From NCBI RefSeq assembly GCF_036002945.1, contig NZ_CP108529.1, forward strand, positions 2,914,001-2,978,000: 64,000 nucleotides of DNA. The letters run 5' to 3'. Position numbers and translations under genes: made by a program. The notes beneath the pieces are model-generated. The model was not told the origin of the DNA. It was given only the letters and a program-made list of their open reading frames with translations, and did no database searches. Source of the stretch: Streptomyces sp. NBC_01224 (GTDB lineage: Bacteria > Actinomycetota > Actinomycetes > Streptomycetales > Streptomycetaceae). Of this stretch, positions 35,372-47,201 are shown piece by piece (the stretch's first letter is position 1; every line of letters starts with the position of its first letter).

Positions 35372-35695
35372 CTACACGCGCGGCAGGGAGTCTGCGGCGA
35401 TTCCGCCCTCGATGGCGAGAATGCGGTGCAGCCGGGTCGCCACCAGCAGGCGCTGCATCTGCGGCGGCACGCCACGGAGCACCAGCCGTCGTCCGGCCCG
35501 ACCGGCTCGGCGGTGTGCGCCCATGATGACGCCGAGCCCGGTGGCGTCCCAGGAATCCAGCTCGGTCAGGTCGAGCACCAGGTCGCCGACTCCGTTGTCG
35601 AGGGCCGAGTGCAGGGCCGTACGGGCGTCCGCCGCGCTTCGGACGTCGAGGCGGCCCCCGACGACCAGCTCGGCGTGGTCGCCCCTGATGTGCAT
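35372..35695 (-). CDS. STAS-domain protein (anti-sigma-factor antagonist-like)
   Basis: A 107-residue protein from the ATG at 35695, with GGGGAG six bases before it. It has the STAS core AELVVGGRLDVRSAADARTA, DLVLDLTELDSWDATGLGVI and a C-terminal helix with PPQMQRLLVATRLHRILAI. In SpoIIAA/BldG-type antagonists the helix start is D-S-[ST]-G-L-G with a phosphorylatable Ser; here it is D50-A51-T52-G-L-G, so only Thr52 remains. It may act in an anti-sigma partner-switching pathway, but no anti-sigma kinase gene is adjacent. Confidence 0.8.
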   Translation of the reverse strand: MHIRGDHAELVVGGRLDVRSAADARTALHSALDNGVGDLVLDLTELDSWDATGLGVIMGAHRRAGRAGRRLVLRGVPPQMQRLLVATRLHRILAIEGGIAADSLPRV

Positions 35696-35931
35696 ATGCG
35701 CTCCCCGGAATTGCCCCGTAGCAAGGTTCGTGTGTCTGTTCTGTCTCTGCCACAACTGACTGCGACAGCGACAGGGAAGTTGCCGTCTGTAAGCGAACCG
35801 ATACCGAATTCACCCCGCGGAGTGACTAAGGCCCGGCGAGGGCCCACGCGGATCCACCGATCCCGGCAGACGCCCCCCGGACCTCCGGGCCCGACCGACG
35901 ACAGATCAGGCAACCGGAGGACCGAAAACGA

Positions 35932-36780
35932 TCAGTACGTGTAGAAGCCCTGCCCGCTCTTGCGGCCGATGTCACCTGCATCCACCATCCGGCGCATCAG
36001 CTCCGGTGCGGCGAACTTCTCGTCCTGGGACTCGGTGTAGATGTTGCTCGTGGCGTGCAGCAGGATGTCGACCCCGGTCAGGTCCGCCGTGGCCAGGGGG
36101 CCCATGGCGTGGCCGAAGCCCAGCTTGCAGGCGATGTCGATGTCCTCTGCCGTGGCGACGCCCGACTCGTAGAGCTTGGCAGCCTCCACGACGAGCGCCG
36201 AGATCAGCCGGGTGGTGACGAAGCCGGCCACGTCACGGTTGACGACGATGCAGGTCTTGCCGACGGACTCGGCGAACTCCCGTGCAGTGGCAAGGGTTTC
36301 GTCGCTGGTCTTGTAGCCGCGTACGAGTTCGCAGAGCTGCATCATCGGAACCGGCGAGAAGAAGTGCACACCGACGACGCGCTCGGGGCGCTCCGTCACG
36401 GCCGCGATCTTGGTGATCGGGATCGCGGAGGTGTTGGAGGCGAGGACGGCGTCGCCCCGGACGATCTTGTCGAGGGCCCGGAAGATCTCGTGCTTGACCT
36501 CGAGCTTCTCGAAGACGGCCTCGACGACGACATCCGCGTCGGCGACCGCGTCGAGGTCGGTGGTGGTGGTGATGCGGGCCAGCGCGGCATCGGCGTCGGC
36601 CGCCTCCAGCTTCCCCTTGGAGACGAACCTGTCGTACGAGGCCTTGATGCCGTCACGGCCACGGGTCAGGGCCTCGTCGGTGACATCACGCAGCACGACG
36701 TCCCAGCCTGCCTGGGCGGAGACCTGCGCAATGCCGGATCCCATGAGTCCGGCTCCGATGACGGCGAGCTTCCTGGCCAC
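35932..36780 (-). CDS. hbdA: 3-hydroxybutyryl-CoA dehydrogenase
   Basis: A 282-residue dehydrogenase that interconverts acetoacetyl-CoA and 3-hydroxybutyryl-CoA. The Rossmann motif VIGAGLMGSGIAQVSAQAG is at the N-terminus, the substrate and catalytic region VGVHFFSPVPMMQLCELVRG is central, and NRDVAGFVTTRL begins the dimerisation domain. The GTG start is preceded by AAGGGG. It follows thiolase in the C4-CoA route whose other genes are elsewhere in the window. It is divergent from an ABC ATPase gene. Confidence 0.92.
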   Translation of the reverse strand: MARKLAVIGAGLMGSGIAQVSAQAGWDVVLRDVTDEALTRGRDGIKASYDRFVSKGKLEAADADAALARITTTTDLDAVADADVVVEAVFEKLEVKHEIFRALDKIVRGDAVLASNTSAIPITKIAAVTERPERVVGVHFFSPVPMMQLCELVRGYKTSDETLATAREFAESVGKTCIVVNRDVAGFVTTRLISALVVEAAKLYESGVATAEDIDIACKLGFGHAMGPLATADLTGVDILLHATSNIYTESQDEKFAAPELMRRMVDAGDIGRKSGQGFYTY

Positions 36781-36902
36781 GTCTGCACCCCTTGGTTTCT
36801 GTTCGCCTCTGCAGCTGGTCCCTGCACGGCCGGTCCTAACGGTTGTTCACATGCTCTCCGGCGGAGATTAGTACCCGTGAGGGGCCCTGTGACCACGAAG
36901 AG

Positions 36903-37607
36903 ATGCGCGTCACGTCTCACATGACGGACATCACACCGGCAGCAGCGCTCACGGACCCGTACGACTCACCCGTCGCCGCGCACGGCGTAGTTGTGCCGCC
37001 CTCCGGCGGCGCGGCCACCGTGGCCGGCTGCGATCTGGCCGCCGACCCTGTCGGAGTGCGCCGGGCCGTCGGCTACGTGGCACAGTCCGGCGGCGTCGAT
37101 CCGAATGTGACCGTGCGGGAGGAACTGGTCACCCAAGGGCGGCTCTACCGCCTGCCGAAGCCCCAAGCGACCGAGCGTGCCGAGGAGTTGGCACGCGACC
37201 TGGATCTGGTGGACCTGCTGGACCGCAGGACCGCGGCGCTCTCCGGCGGCCAGCGGCGCCGCCTCGACATCGCCATGGGGCTCACGCACCGCCCCAGGGT
37301 CCTGTTCCTCGACGAGCCGACGACAGGTCTGGACCCGGCGAGCCGCGCGGACCTCTGGGACCTGGTCCGCCGACTGCGCGACGAGCACGGCACCACGGTC
37401 TTCCTGACCACGCACTACCTCGACGAGGCGGACGCGCTCTCCGACCGGCTCGTTATCGTCGACAAGGGCGTCGTGGTGGCCGAGGGCACGCCGGGCGCGC
37501 TGAAGCTGGCGCACGGCGGCTCGATCGACGCGACCCTCCAGGACACGTTCCTCGCCATCACCGGCCGCGGTCCGGCGCCGGCCGACTCCACCCCTGTAGC
37601 CGTATAG
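36903..37607 (+). CDS. ABC transporter ATPase lacking Walker A (degenerate)
   Basis: The 234-residue product retains the Q-loop (GYVAQSGGVDP, Gln61), signature LSGGQRRRLDIAMGL (113-127), Walker B RVLFLDEPTTGLDPAS (from residue 132), and the H-loop FLTTHYLDEAD. The first ~30 residues do not resemble an ABC N-terminus, and the text jumps to PPSGGAATVAGCDLAADP, the strand that normally follows Walker A by ~20 residues. Thus the A-loop and G-x-x-G-x-G-K-[ST] are missing from all frames nearby. This looks like an internal deletion that kept the frame. The start is uncertain (36903 or 36921; no strong ribosome site). An intact permease gene follows. Confidence 0.75.
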   Translation: MRVTSHMTDITPAAALTDPYDSPVAAHGVVVPPSGGAATVAGCDLAADPVGVRRAVGYVAQSGGVDPNVTVREELVTQGRLYRLPKPQATERAEELARDLDLVDLLDRRTAALSGGQRRRLDIAMGLTHRPRVLFLDEPTTGLDPASRADLWDLVRRLRDEHGTTVFLTTHYLDEADALSDRLVIVDKGVVVAEGTPGALKLAHGGSIDATLQDTFLAITGRGPAPADSTPVAV

Positions 37608-37620
37608 GACGTCGAGAGAC

Positions 37621-38370
37621 ATGCTCTTGCAGGACACCGCGCTGATCTTCGGGCGCTACGCCCGCCAGACCCTGCGCTCCAAATTCCAGATCCTCTTCGG
37701 CGTGCTGATGCCGCTGCTCCACCTCCTGCTGTTCGGACCGCTCCTGACCAACCTGCCCCTGGGGTCGCGCGGCAGTTCCTGGCAGGTGCTCGTGCCCGGG
37801 CTGCTGCTTCAACTCAGCTTGTTCGGCGGCCTGTTCTCGGGATTCTCGATCATCGTCGAGAAGAACTACGGGGTCGTGGAACGGATGCGCGTCTCGCCCG
37901 TCAGCCGTCTCGCGCTGCTGCTGGGCCGGGTGCTGCGGGATGCCGCTCTGTTCGTCTTCCAGGCGGTGCTGCTGATTCTCGCCGCGCTGCTCATGGGCCT
38001 GCGGGCGCCGCTTGCCGGGGTGCTCGTCGGGTTCGCGTTCGTCGCCCTGCTGACCGTCTCCCTCGGCTCCCTGTCGTACGCGGTGGCGCTGAAGGTCGAG
38101 CGGCCGCAGGAGTTCGGCCCGATCGTGAATTCGGTCTCCATGCCGTCGATGCTGCTGTCGGGCCTGATGCTGCCGATGGCCCTCGCGCCCGGCTGGCTGG
38201 ACGTCCTCTCCCATTTCATGCCGCTGCGCTATCCGGTGGACGCGATCCGGGACGCGTACATCGGTCAGTACGCCACCGCCTCCATGCTGTACGGCGCCCT
38301 GGTCGCCCTCGGCTTCGCGGCACTCGCCGTGACGGTGGGCACACGTGTCTTCCGCAGGGCCGGTGCGTAA
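37621..38370 (+). CDS. ABC-2-type transporter permease (DrrB-like)
   Basis: A 249-residue membrane protein (MLLQDTALIFGRYARQTLRS) with six hydrophobic segments and the family loop GFSIIVEKNYGVVERMRVSP, the E-x-E-type helix, plus SMPSMLLSGLMLPMALAP and a C-terminal ALRYPVDAIRDAY-like element (PLRYPVDAIRDAYIG). DrrB-type permeases export drugs or lipids with a DrrA ATPase. Here the partner ATPase, 13 bp upstream, lacks Walker A, so the pair may be non-functional or use another ATPase. Confidence 0.85.
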   Translation: MLLQDTALIFGRYARQTLRSKFQILFGVLMPLLHLLLFGPLLTNLPLGSRGSSWQVLVPGLLLQLSLFGGLFSGFSIIVEKNYGVVERMRVSPVSRLALLLGRVLRDAALFVFQAVLLILAALLMGLRAPLAGVLVGFAFVALLTVSLGSLSYAVALKVERPQEFGPIVNSVSMPSMLLSGLMLPMALAPGWLDVLSHFMPLRYPVDAIRDAYIGQYATASMLYGALVALGFAALAVTVGTRVFRRAGA

Positions 38371-38380
38371 CCAGGGCCTC

Positions 38381-38422
38381 TCGTTTGGATCACGCCGGGC
38401 TCGCGGGGCCTGATCCAAACGA
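38381..38422. repeat. Perfect inverted repeat between permease and adenosyltransferase genes
   Basis: TCGTTTGGATCA (38381-38392) and TGATCCAAACGA (38411-38422) are perfect 12-bp arms around an 18-nt GC-rich spacer. It begins 10 bp after the permease stop, so it can serve as its terminator. Its right arm lies just upstream of TAGGCT (38430-38435), the -10-like element of the next gene. Similar palindromes recur between Streptomyces genes as I remember them. Confidence 0.65.
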
Positions 38423-38441
38423 AAGACCCTAGGCTGGCCAC

Positions 38442-39014
38442 ATGGTCAATCTGACACGTATCTACACCCGCACCGGCGATCAGGGCACCACCGCCCTGGG
38501 CGACATGAGCCGGACCGCCAAGACCGATCTGCGGATCTCCGCGTACGCCGACACCAATGAGGCCAATGCCGTCATCGGTACGGCGATCGCGCTCGGGCAG
38601 CTCTCCGAGGATGTCGTGAAGGTCCTCGTCCGCGTGCAGAACGACCTGTTCGACGTGGGCGCGGATCTGTCGACGCCGGTCGTCGAGGACCCGAAGTATC
38701 CACCACTGCGGGTCGAGCAGAGTTACGTCGACAAGCTGGAGGCGGACTGCGACCACTTCCTGGAGCAACTGGAGAAGCTGCGCAGCTTCATCCTTCCGGG
38801 CGGTACGCCGGGGGCGGCGCTGCTGCACCAGGCGTGCACGGTGGTCCGGCGTGCGGAGCGGTCCACGTGGGCGGCCCTGGAGGTGCACGGTGAGGTGATG
38901 AACGCGCTGACGGCGACGTACCTCAACCGCCTCTCCGACCTGCTGTTCATCCTCGCGAGGACGGCGAACAAGGAGGTCGGCGACGTGCTGTGGGTACCTG
39001 GCGGCGAGCGGTAA
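38442..39014 (+). CDS. Cob(I)alamin adenosyltransferase, PduO type
   Basis: A 190-residue protein beginning MVNLTRIYTRTGDQGTTALG, the nucleotide-binding N-terminus of PduO-type ATP:corrinoid adenosyltransferases, with the later motif LPGGTPGAALLHQACTVVRR. It transfers the adenosyl group of ATP to cob(I)alamin to form the cofactor used by isobutyryl- and methylmalonyl-CoA mutases. TAGGCT ends 6 bp before the ATG, so the mRNA is probably leaderless. No cobalamin riboswitch is present in the short leader. Confidence 0.92.
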   Translation: MVNLTRIYTRTGDQGTTALGDMSRTAKTDLRISAYADTNEANAVIGTAIALGQLSEDVVKVLVRVQNDLFDVGADLSTPVVEDPKYPPLRVEQSYVDKLEADCDHFLEQLEKLRSFILPGGTPGAALLHQACTVVRRAERSTWAALEVHGEVMNALTATYLNRLSDLLFILARTANKEVGDVLWVPGGER

Positions 39015-39034
39015 CGGTTGTTGTCATCAAGCGC

Positions 39035-39063
39035 CGGACGGGCTTGAAGATCAAGCCCGTCCG
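39035..39063. terminator. Hairpin terminator between convergent genes
   Basis: CGGACGGGCTTGA and TCAAGCCCGTCCG, perfect 13-bp arms with a 3-nt loop, lie between the adenosyltransferase stop (39014) and the stop of the opposing membrane-protein gene (39069). Confidence 0.75.
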
Positions 39064-39068
39064 ACCTC

Positions 39069-39611
39069 TCAGCGCCCCGCCCCCTCCCGCTTCGGGAACA
39101 CCGTGTAGCTCCCCGCGACGACCACGTTGATCCCGATCACGAACAGCATCTTCTGCTGCCACGACTGCAGCGACGTCACATCCCCGTCCCCGCCCACGTA
39201 CCAGATCGCCGCCTGCAGCAGCGCAAGCGCCGTCACGGCCGCGACCGTCCACCGCGCCGCGACCTTCCACTCGTGCGCCGCGCGCTCCATGCCGTACTTC
39301 GGCGGCTTCACCGGCGGCGGCCCGCCCGCGAAGCGGTGGGCGAACCGGGCGTCGACCCAGCGGATCGTGGAGTGGCCGAGCCCCACCGTGAAGCCGATGT
39401 AGACCGCGGCGAGCCCGTGCTTCCAGTCGGGCTCGGCCCCGTTCTTCAGGTCGATGGCCGTCACCACCAGCAGCACGACCTCCAGCAGCGGCTCGCACAG
39501 CAGCACGGCCGCACCCAGCCGCGGCTTCTTCGCCGGGTACCGCAGTGCGAGCCCCGCGGCCAGCAGTACCCAGAAGGCGACTTCGCAGAGGACGATCAGC
39601 GTGACGATCAC
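39069..39611 (-). CDS. Hypothetical integral membrane protein
   Basis: A 180-residue protein with about five hydrophobic segments: residues 3-24, 30-52, 66-78, 118-140 and 158-172. Loops contain ALRYPAKKPRLG and KPPKYGMERAAHEWKVAARW, a charged cytoplasmic stretch. I do not recognise a named family. It is conserved in Streptomyces at this position as far as I recall. It is divergent from the chitinase two-component genes with an 88-bp gap, and converges on the adenosyltransferase gene. Confidence 0.65.
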   Translation of the reverse strand: MIVTLIVLCEVAFWVLLAAGLALRYPAKKPRLGAAVLLCEPLLEVVLLVVTAIDLKNGAEPDWKHGLAAVYIGFTVGLGHSTIRWVDARFAHRFAGGPPPVKPPKYGMERAAHEWKVAARWTVAAVTALALLQAAIWYVGGDGDVTSLQSWQQKMLFVIGINVVVAGSYTVFPKREGAGR

Positions 39612-39699
39612 AGCACTTCTCCTTCCCGTTCCCTCCAGCCTCCCGGCCGAGGTGCCCGGGATCGTCGTCGGCAGTGACGAACCGTGACTGCATACTTCG

Positions 39700-40959
39700 A
39701 TGTACTCGTACCTCGCCCCCGGTACGGAGGTCCGCGGGGAAGCCGCCGTGTTGGATAGGAGGGTGCTCCCCTACGCCCGCCCGCACCGCCACGACGTGCT
39801 CATCGCTGCCATCGGTCTCTGCGGCGGTCTTTTCCTGTGGATGCTCGGGCTGCACATGCAGGGCAACCGGACCTTCGTCGCCCCCTGGCTCTCCCTGCTG
39901 CCGCTCGCCGTCGTCTCGGTGCTCGAACTGGTCCGTCGGACCGCCCCACAGACGGCGCTGGTCATCGGCACACTCGCGCTGGTCGCCGACCAGTTCACGG
40001 TCGGGAATCTGGCGACGGTCATGATGTTCACGGATCTGATGTACGCGGCCGTGCTGTACGGGACACCGGCCGCCGCCCGACGCATCCCGGTGACCACCTT
40101 CCTGATCACGGTCGCGGTCACCATCGGGTTCCTGGCGTGGTTCCGCAACCCCCAGGCGCTGCTCATCGGCGTCCTCACCGGGGTGGTCTCGTTCGGGCCC
40201 GCGATCACAGGGGTCAGCGTCCGCAACCACCGCGACGCCGCGGAGACCGCCAGGCTGCGCGCCGATCAGACCGCGCTGCTGGCCGAGATGGACCGTACCC
40301 AGGCGGTGACCGCCGAGCGCACCCGGATGGCCCGTGAGCTGCACGACATGGTGGCGAACCATCTCTCCGCAATCGCCATCCACTCCACCGCCGCCCTCTC
40401 CATCGACGACCCCGACACCTCGCGCGAGGCTCTGGGGGTGATCCGGGAGAACAGCGTCGACGGTCTCGCCGAGATGCGCCGGCTGATCGGGCTGCTCCGC
40501 GCCGGCGGCGCCACCCCGGAGCCGAGCGCCTCGCCGACGCTCGCCTCGCTGGACGCACTGGTCGAGCAGACCCGCACGAACGCCGCGTCGAGCGGACTGA
40601 CCTGCACCTTCGAGGACACCCGCGGCGATCAGGGCCCGTTGCCCGCGCCGGTCGAGCTGGCCACCTACCGTATCGTCCAGGAGTCCCTGACGAACGCGCT
40701 CAAGCATGCCGCTCCCGGCCCGGTCGTGGTACGGATCGGGCGGGCCGGGCAGCTGTTCACGGTCGAGGTCAGCAGTGTGTACGGCCACCGTCCGGGACCG
40801 CGCGCACCCGGATCGGGGGCCGGCCTGGTGGGGATGCGGGAGAGAGTGGCGCTGCTGGGCGGAGAGATCGAGGCGGGTCCGGTGAGCACCGGCGACCGGA
40901 CGAAGATCTGGCGGGTACGGGCCGAACTGCCCGTGGAGGAAGGAACCGTGAGGGCATGA
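39700..40959 (+). CDS. chiS: Sensor histidine kinase, ChiS-like
   Basis: A 419-residue NarL-group kinase with about five membrane helices in residues 33-170, a coiled linker, the dimerisation motif MARELHDMVANHLSAI with His215, and the ATPase domain with ESLTNALKHA and GAGLVGMRERVALLGG. It overlaps the response regulator (ATGA), and both lie directly upstream of a chitinase gene with the paired repeats known from the chiS-chiR-chiC system of Streptomyces; the symbol is assigned from this context. The ATG at 39700 has no ribosome-binding site; an in-frame GTG after GGATAGGAGG at about 39762 is an alternative start. Confidence 0.8.
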   Translation: MYSYLAPGTEVRGEAAVLDRRVLPYARPHRHDVLIAAIGLCGGLFLWMLGLHMQGNRTFVAPWLSLLPLAVVSVLELVRRTAPQTALVIGTLALVADQFTVGNLATVMMFTDLMYAAVLYGTPAAARRIPVTTFLITVAVTIGFLAWFRNPQALLIGVLTGVVSFGPAITGVSVRNHRDAAETARLRADQTALLAEMDRTQAVTAERTRMARELHDMVANHLSAIAIHSTAALSIDDPDTSREALGVIRENSVDGLAEMRRLIGLLRAGGATPEPSASPTLASLDALVEQTRTNAASSGLTCTFEDTRGDQGPLPAPVELATYRIVQESLTNALKHAAPGPVVVRIGRAGQLFTVEVSSVYGHRPGPRAPGSGAGLVGMRERVALLGGEIEAGPVSTGDRTKIWRVRAELPVEEGTVRA

Positions 40960-41606
40960 CGATCCGGGTTGTGGTCGCCGAGGACCAGTCGGCCGTCCGT
41001 GCGGGGCTGGTGCTCATTCTGCGCAGTGCGCCGGACATCGAAGTCGTCGGCGAGGCCGGGGACGGTGAGGAGGCGGTGCGCCTGGCCCGCGAACTACGGC
41101 CGGACCTGGTGCTGATGGACATTCAGATGCCGCGCCTCGACGGGGTGTCGGCGACCAGGCAGGTGGTGGCCGAGCAGCTCACGGATGTGCTGATGCTGAC
41201 GACGTTCGATCTGGACGAATACGTCTTCGGGGCACTGCGGGCGGGAGCGGCGGGCTTTCTGCTGAAGAACGCCGATGCACACGATCTGCTCGAAGCGGTG
41301 CGCACGGTGGCGCGCGGCGAGGGGATGATCGCCCCCGCCGTGACGCGCCGCCTGATCGCGGAGTTCGCCGGAACCATCCCCGTACGGCCTGCGAGCGCGC
41401 CCGACCCTGCGGTGCTCCATGCACTCACCCGGAGGGAGCGGGAGGTGCTGGGGTGTCTCGGCGCGGGGCTGTCGAATGCCGAGATCGCGGTCCGCCTCTC
41501 GATGGCCGAGGCGACCGTGAAGACGCACGTCAGCAGAGTGCTGGGCAAACTGCAGCTACGCAGCCGCGTCCAGGCGGCGGTACTGGCACAGGAGTTGGGC
41601 ATCTGA
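40956..41606 (+). CDS. chiR: NarL-family response regulator, ChiR-like
   Basis: A 216-residue regulator: receiver with acidic pair E9-D10, phospho-acceptor Asp55 in LVLMDIQMPRLDG, and LKNADAHDLLEAVR. The LuxR-type helix-turn-helix is LTRREREVLGCLGAGLSNAE followed by EATVKTHVSRVLGKL. It is coupled to the kinase gene by a 4-bp overlap. The likely target is the repeat pair in front of the chitinase gene, which begins only 18 bp past the stop codon. Confidence 0.82.
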   Translation: MTIRVVVAEDQSAVRAGLVLILRSAPDIEVVGEAGDGEEAVRLARELRPDLVLMDIQMPRLDGVSATRQVVAEQLTDVLMLTTFDLDEYVFGALRAGAAGFLLKNADAHDLLEAVRTVARGEGMIAPAVTRRLIAEFAGTIPVRPASAPDPAVLHALTRREREVLGCLGAGLSNAEIAVRLSMAEATVKTHVSRVLGKLQLRSRVQAAVLAQELGI

Positions 41607-41623
41607 GGTTTAGCTGCGAACTT

Positions 41624-41665
41624 TGGTCTGGACCTCTTGACGATTGGTCCAGACCTTCCTAATCT
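41624..41665 (+). promoter_or_regulatory. chiC promoter with two 12-bp direct repeats
   Basis: TGGTCTGGACCT (41624-41635) and TGGTCCAGACCT (41645-41656) flank a -35 TTGACG (41637-41642); -10 TAATCT is at 41660-41665 with a 17-bp spacer. This is the classical arrangement of Streptomyces chitinase promoters, where the repeats mediate chitin induction and glucose repression, and the TGGTC-type half-sites resemble targets of the GntR regulator DasR. Confidence 0.85.
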
Positions 41666-41775
41666 CACCGAGCACACTGCGGTGAGTGCGCCATGACAAG
41701 GCGTGCTCAGGGCGGCGCAGGGTTTGCAGTCCACGGACCACCCCCGTTTGTCCGGACCTCACCCGAGGAGCACCG

Positions 41776-43653
<1,878 letters not shown>

Positions 43654-43689
43654 CCCCCACTCAGTACCGCGCACAACCCCGGAAAGCCG

Positions 43690-43727
43690 CCGGGGAGACA
43701 GGTCCGCCCCCTGTCTCCCCGGTTTTT
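43690..43727 (+). terminator. Intrinsic terminator of chiC
   Basis: CCGGGGAGACAGG and CCTGTCTCCCCGG, perfect 13-bp arms with a 7-nt loop, are followed directly by TTTTT, 36 bp after the chitinase stop. It is one of the few textbook rho-independent terminators in the window. Confidence 0.9.
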
Positions 43728-43774
43728 CGTCGGCTGCCGTACGGGCCTGAGGCCACGTCGTACGGACCTCGGGC

Positions 43775-44221
43775 TCAGGCCACGTTCACCCTCTGGCCGG
43801 GCGGAGCCGCCTCCAGCCAGGCAAGGAATCCGGTCAGCGCGTCCTCGCTCATGGCCAGCTCCAGGCGGGTCCCACCATGGAGACAGCCGAGCACCACGGC
43901 ATCGGACAGGAGCGCCAGTTCCTCCTCGCCCTCGGGCAGTCGACGGGCGACCACCTCGATCGCGGAACGCTCCAGGACCCGGCGGGGGCGAGGAGCGTAC
44001 GAGAAGACCCGGAACCAGTCGATCCGGTCGCCGCTGTACCGGGCGACCCCGTACACCCAGCCCTTGCCCGAGAGATCGGGTTCCTCCGGCACATTCCATC
44101 GCAGGCTGCAGTCGAAGGTCCCACCGGAGCGCTGAATCAGCCGCCGGCGCAGACCGAAGACGAAGAGACCAACCGCGATCAGCGCGACGACCAGCCCGCC
44201 CACCCACAGCGCGAGGAACAT
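43775..44221 (-). CDS. DUF2550 membrane protein
   Basis: From the ATG at 44221 the protein has 148 residues (MFLALWVGGLVVALIAVGLF), with AGGAGG nine bases upstream; a longer frame starts at 44278. One N-terminal TM helix is followed by FGLRRRLIQRSGGTFDCSLR and the DUF2550 core GWVYGVARYSGDRIDWFRVF, then an acidic and hydrophobic C-terminal part. Function is unknown. The family is found beside atpC in many actinobacteria, here 135 bp downstream of it and after a hairpin. Confidence 0.85.
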   Translation of the reverse strand: MFLALWVGGLVVALIAVGLFVFGLRRRLIQRSGGTFDCSLRWNVPEEPDLSGKGWVYGVARYSGDRIDWFRVFSYAPRPRRVLERSAIEVVARRLPEGEEELALLSDAVVLGCLHGGTRLELAMSEDALTGFLAWLEAAPPGQRVNVA

Positions 44222-44280
44222 CTCCACCGACCTCCTCGCGTCGTCGAGTAACGGATACCACCAGAACTGCACCTGCATCG

Positions 44281-44332
44281 CCTCAGCCGCGGCACGGTCT
44301 GGAGTGGTCTCCAGCTCGGGCCGCGGCTGAGG
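44281..44332 (-). terminator. Large hairpin after the atp operon
   Basis: CCTCAGCCGCGG (44281-44292) pairs with CCGCGGCTGAGG (44321-44332); inside is a second stem CTGGAG-TGGT-CTCCAG. It lies 24 bp past the atpC stop and probably ends the ATP synthase transcript or limits read-through into the DUF2550 gene. Confidence 0.65.
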
Positions 44333-44355
44333 GTAAAGCTACGTGTCGCGGTGCG

Positions 44356-44730
44356 CTAGCGCACCGCCACCGCACGCAGTCGCACTTCGGCGCGCCGCTC
44401 GGAGGCGGCGTCTGTGTCCGACTTCGCACGCTCCAGCGCACGCTCGGCGCGCTGGACATCGATCTCGTCCGCCAGCTCCGCGATCTCCGCGAGCAGCGAG
44501 AGCTTGTCGTCCGCGAACGAGATGAAACCGCCGTGCACAGCGGCGACCACGGTCCCGCCGTCGCTCGTACGGATCGTCACCGGGCCCGATTCCAGCACAC
44601 CCAGAAGCGGCTGGTGACCGGGCATGACGCCGATGTCGCCGGACGTGGTGCGCGCGACGACCAGGGTGGCCTCGCCGGACCAGACACTGCGGTCCGCGGC
44701 GACCAGCTCGACGTGCAGCTCAGCAGCCAA
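44356..44730 (-). CDS. atpC: F-type ATP synthase epsilon subunit
   Basis: A 124-residue subunit of the F1 central stalk. A TTG start with GAGGAG seven bases upstream gives [20 protein letters not shown]. The beta-sandwich motif [20 protein letters not shown] and the C-terminal helices ([20 protein letters not shown]) are typical. It is the last gene of atpIBEFHAGDC. The epsilon subunit couples rotation and can inhibit ATP hydrolysis. Confidence 0.93.
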   Translation of the reverse strand: MAAELHVELVAADRSVWSGEATLVVARTTSGDIGVMPGHQPLLGVLESGPVTIRTSDGGTVVAAVHGGFISFADDKLSLLAEIAELADEIDVQRAERALERAKSDTDAASERRAEVRLRAVAVR

Positions 44731-44841
44731 GGGTGGCTCCTCGGGTCACCACCCGGCCGTTCATGCCGGGTGTTGGGTCAATTCTACGGGGCGTGGTGAG
44801 GGGGACGGGACGCACCCGCCCCCCCTCGGTGAGCCATGGGC

Positions 44842-47198
<2,357 letters not shown>

Positions 47199-47201
47199 CG
47201 A

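Noticed and set aside
36781..36960. Walker A of the degenerate ABC ATPase hidden by a frameshift
   Set aside because: No G-x(4)-G-K-[ST] coding text is present in any frame between the divergent gene and the Q-loop, so a simple frameshift does not explain its absence.
38371..38441. Possible cobalamin riboswitch before the adenosyltransferase gene
   Set aside because: The gap is only 71 bp, has no B12-box, and is mostly the inverted repeat.
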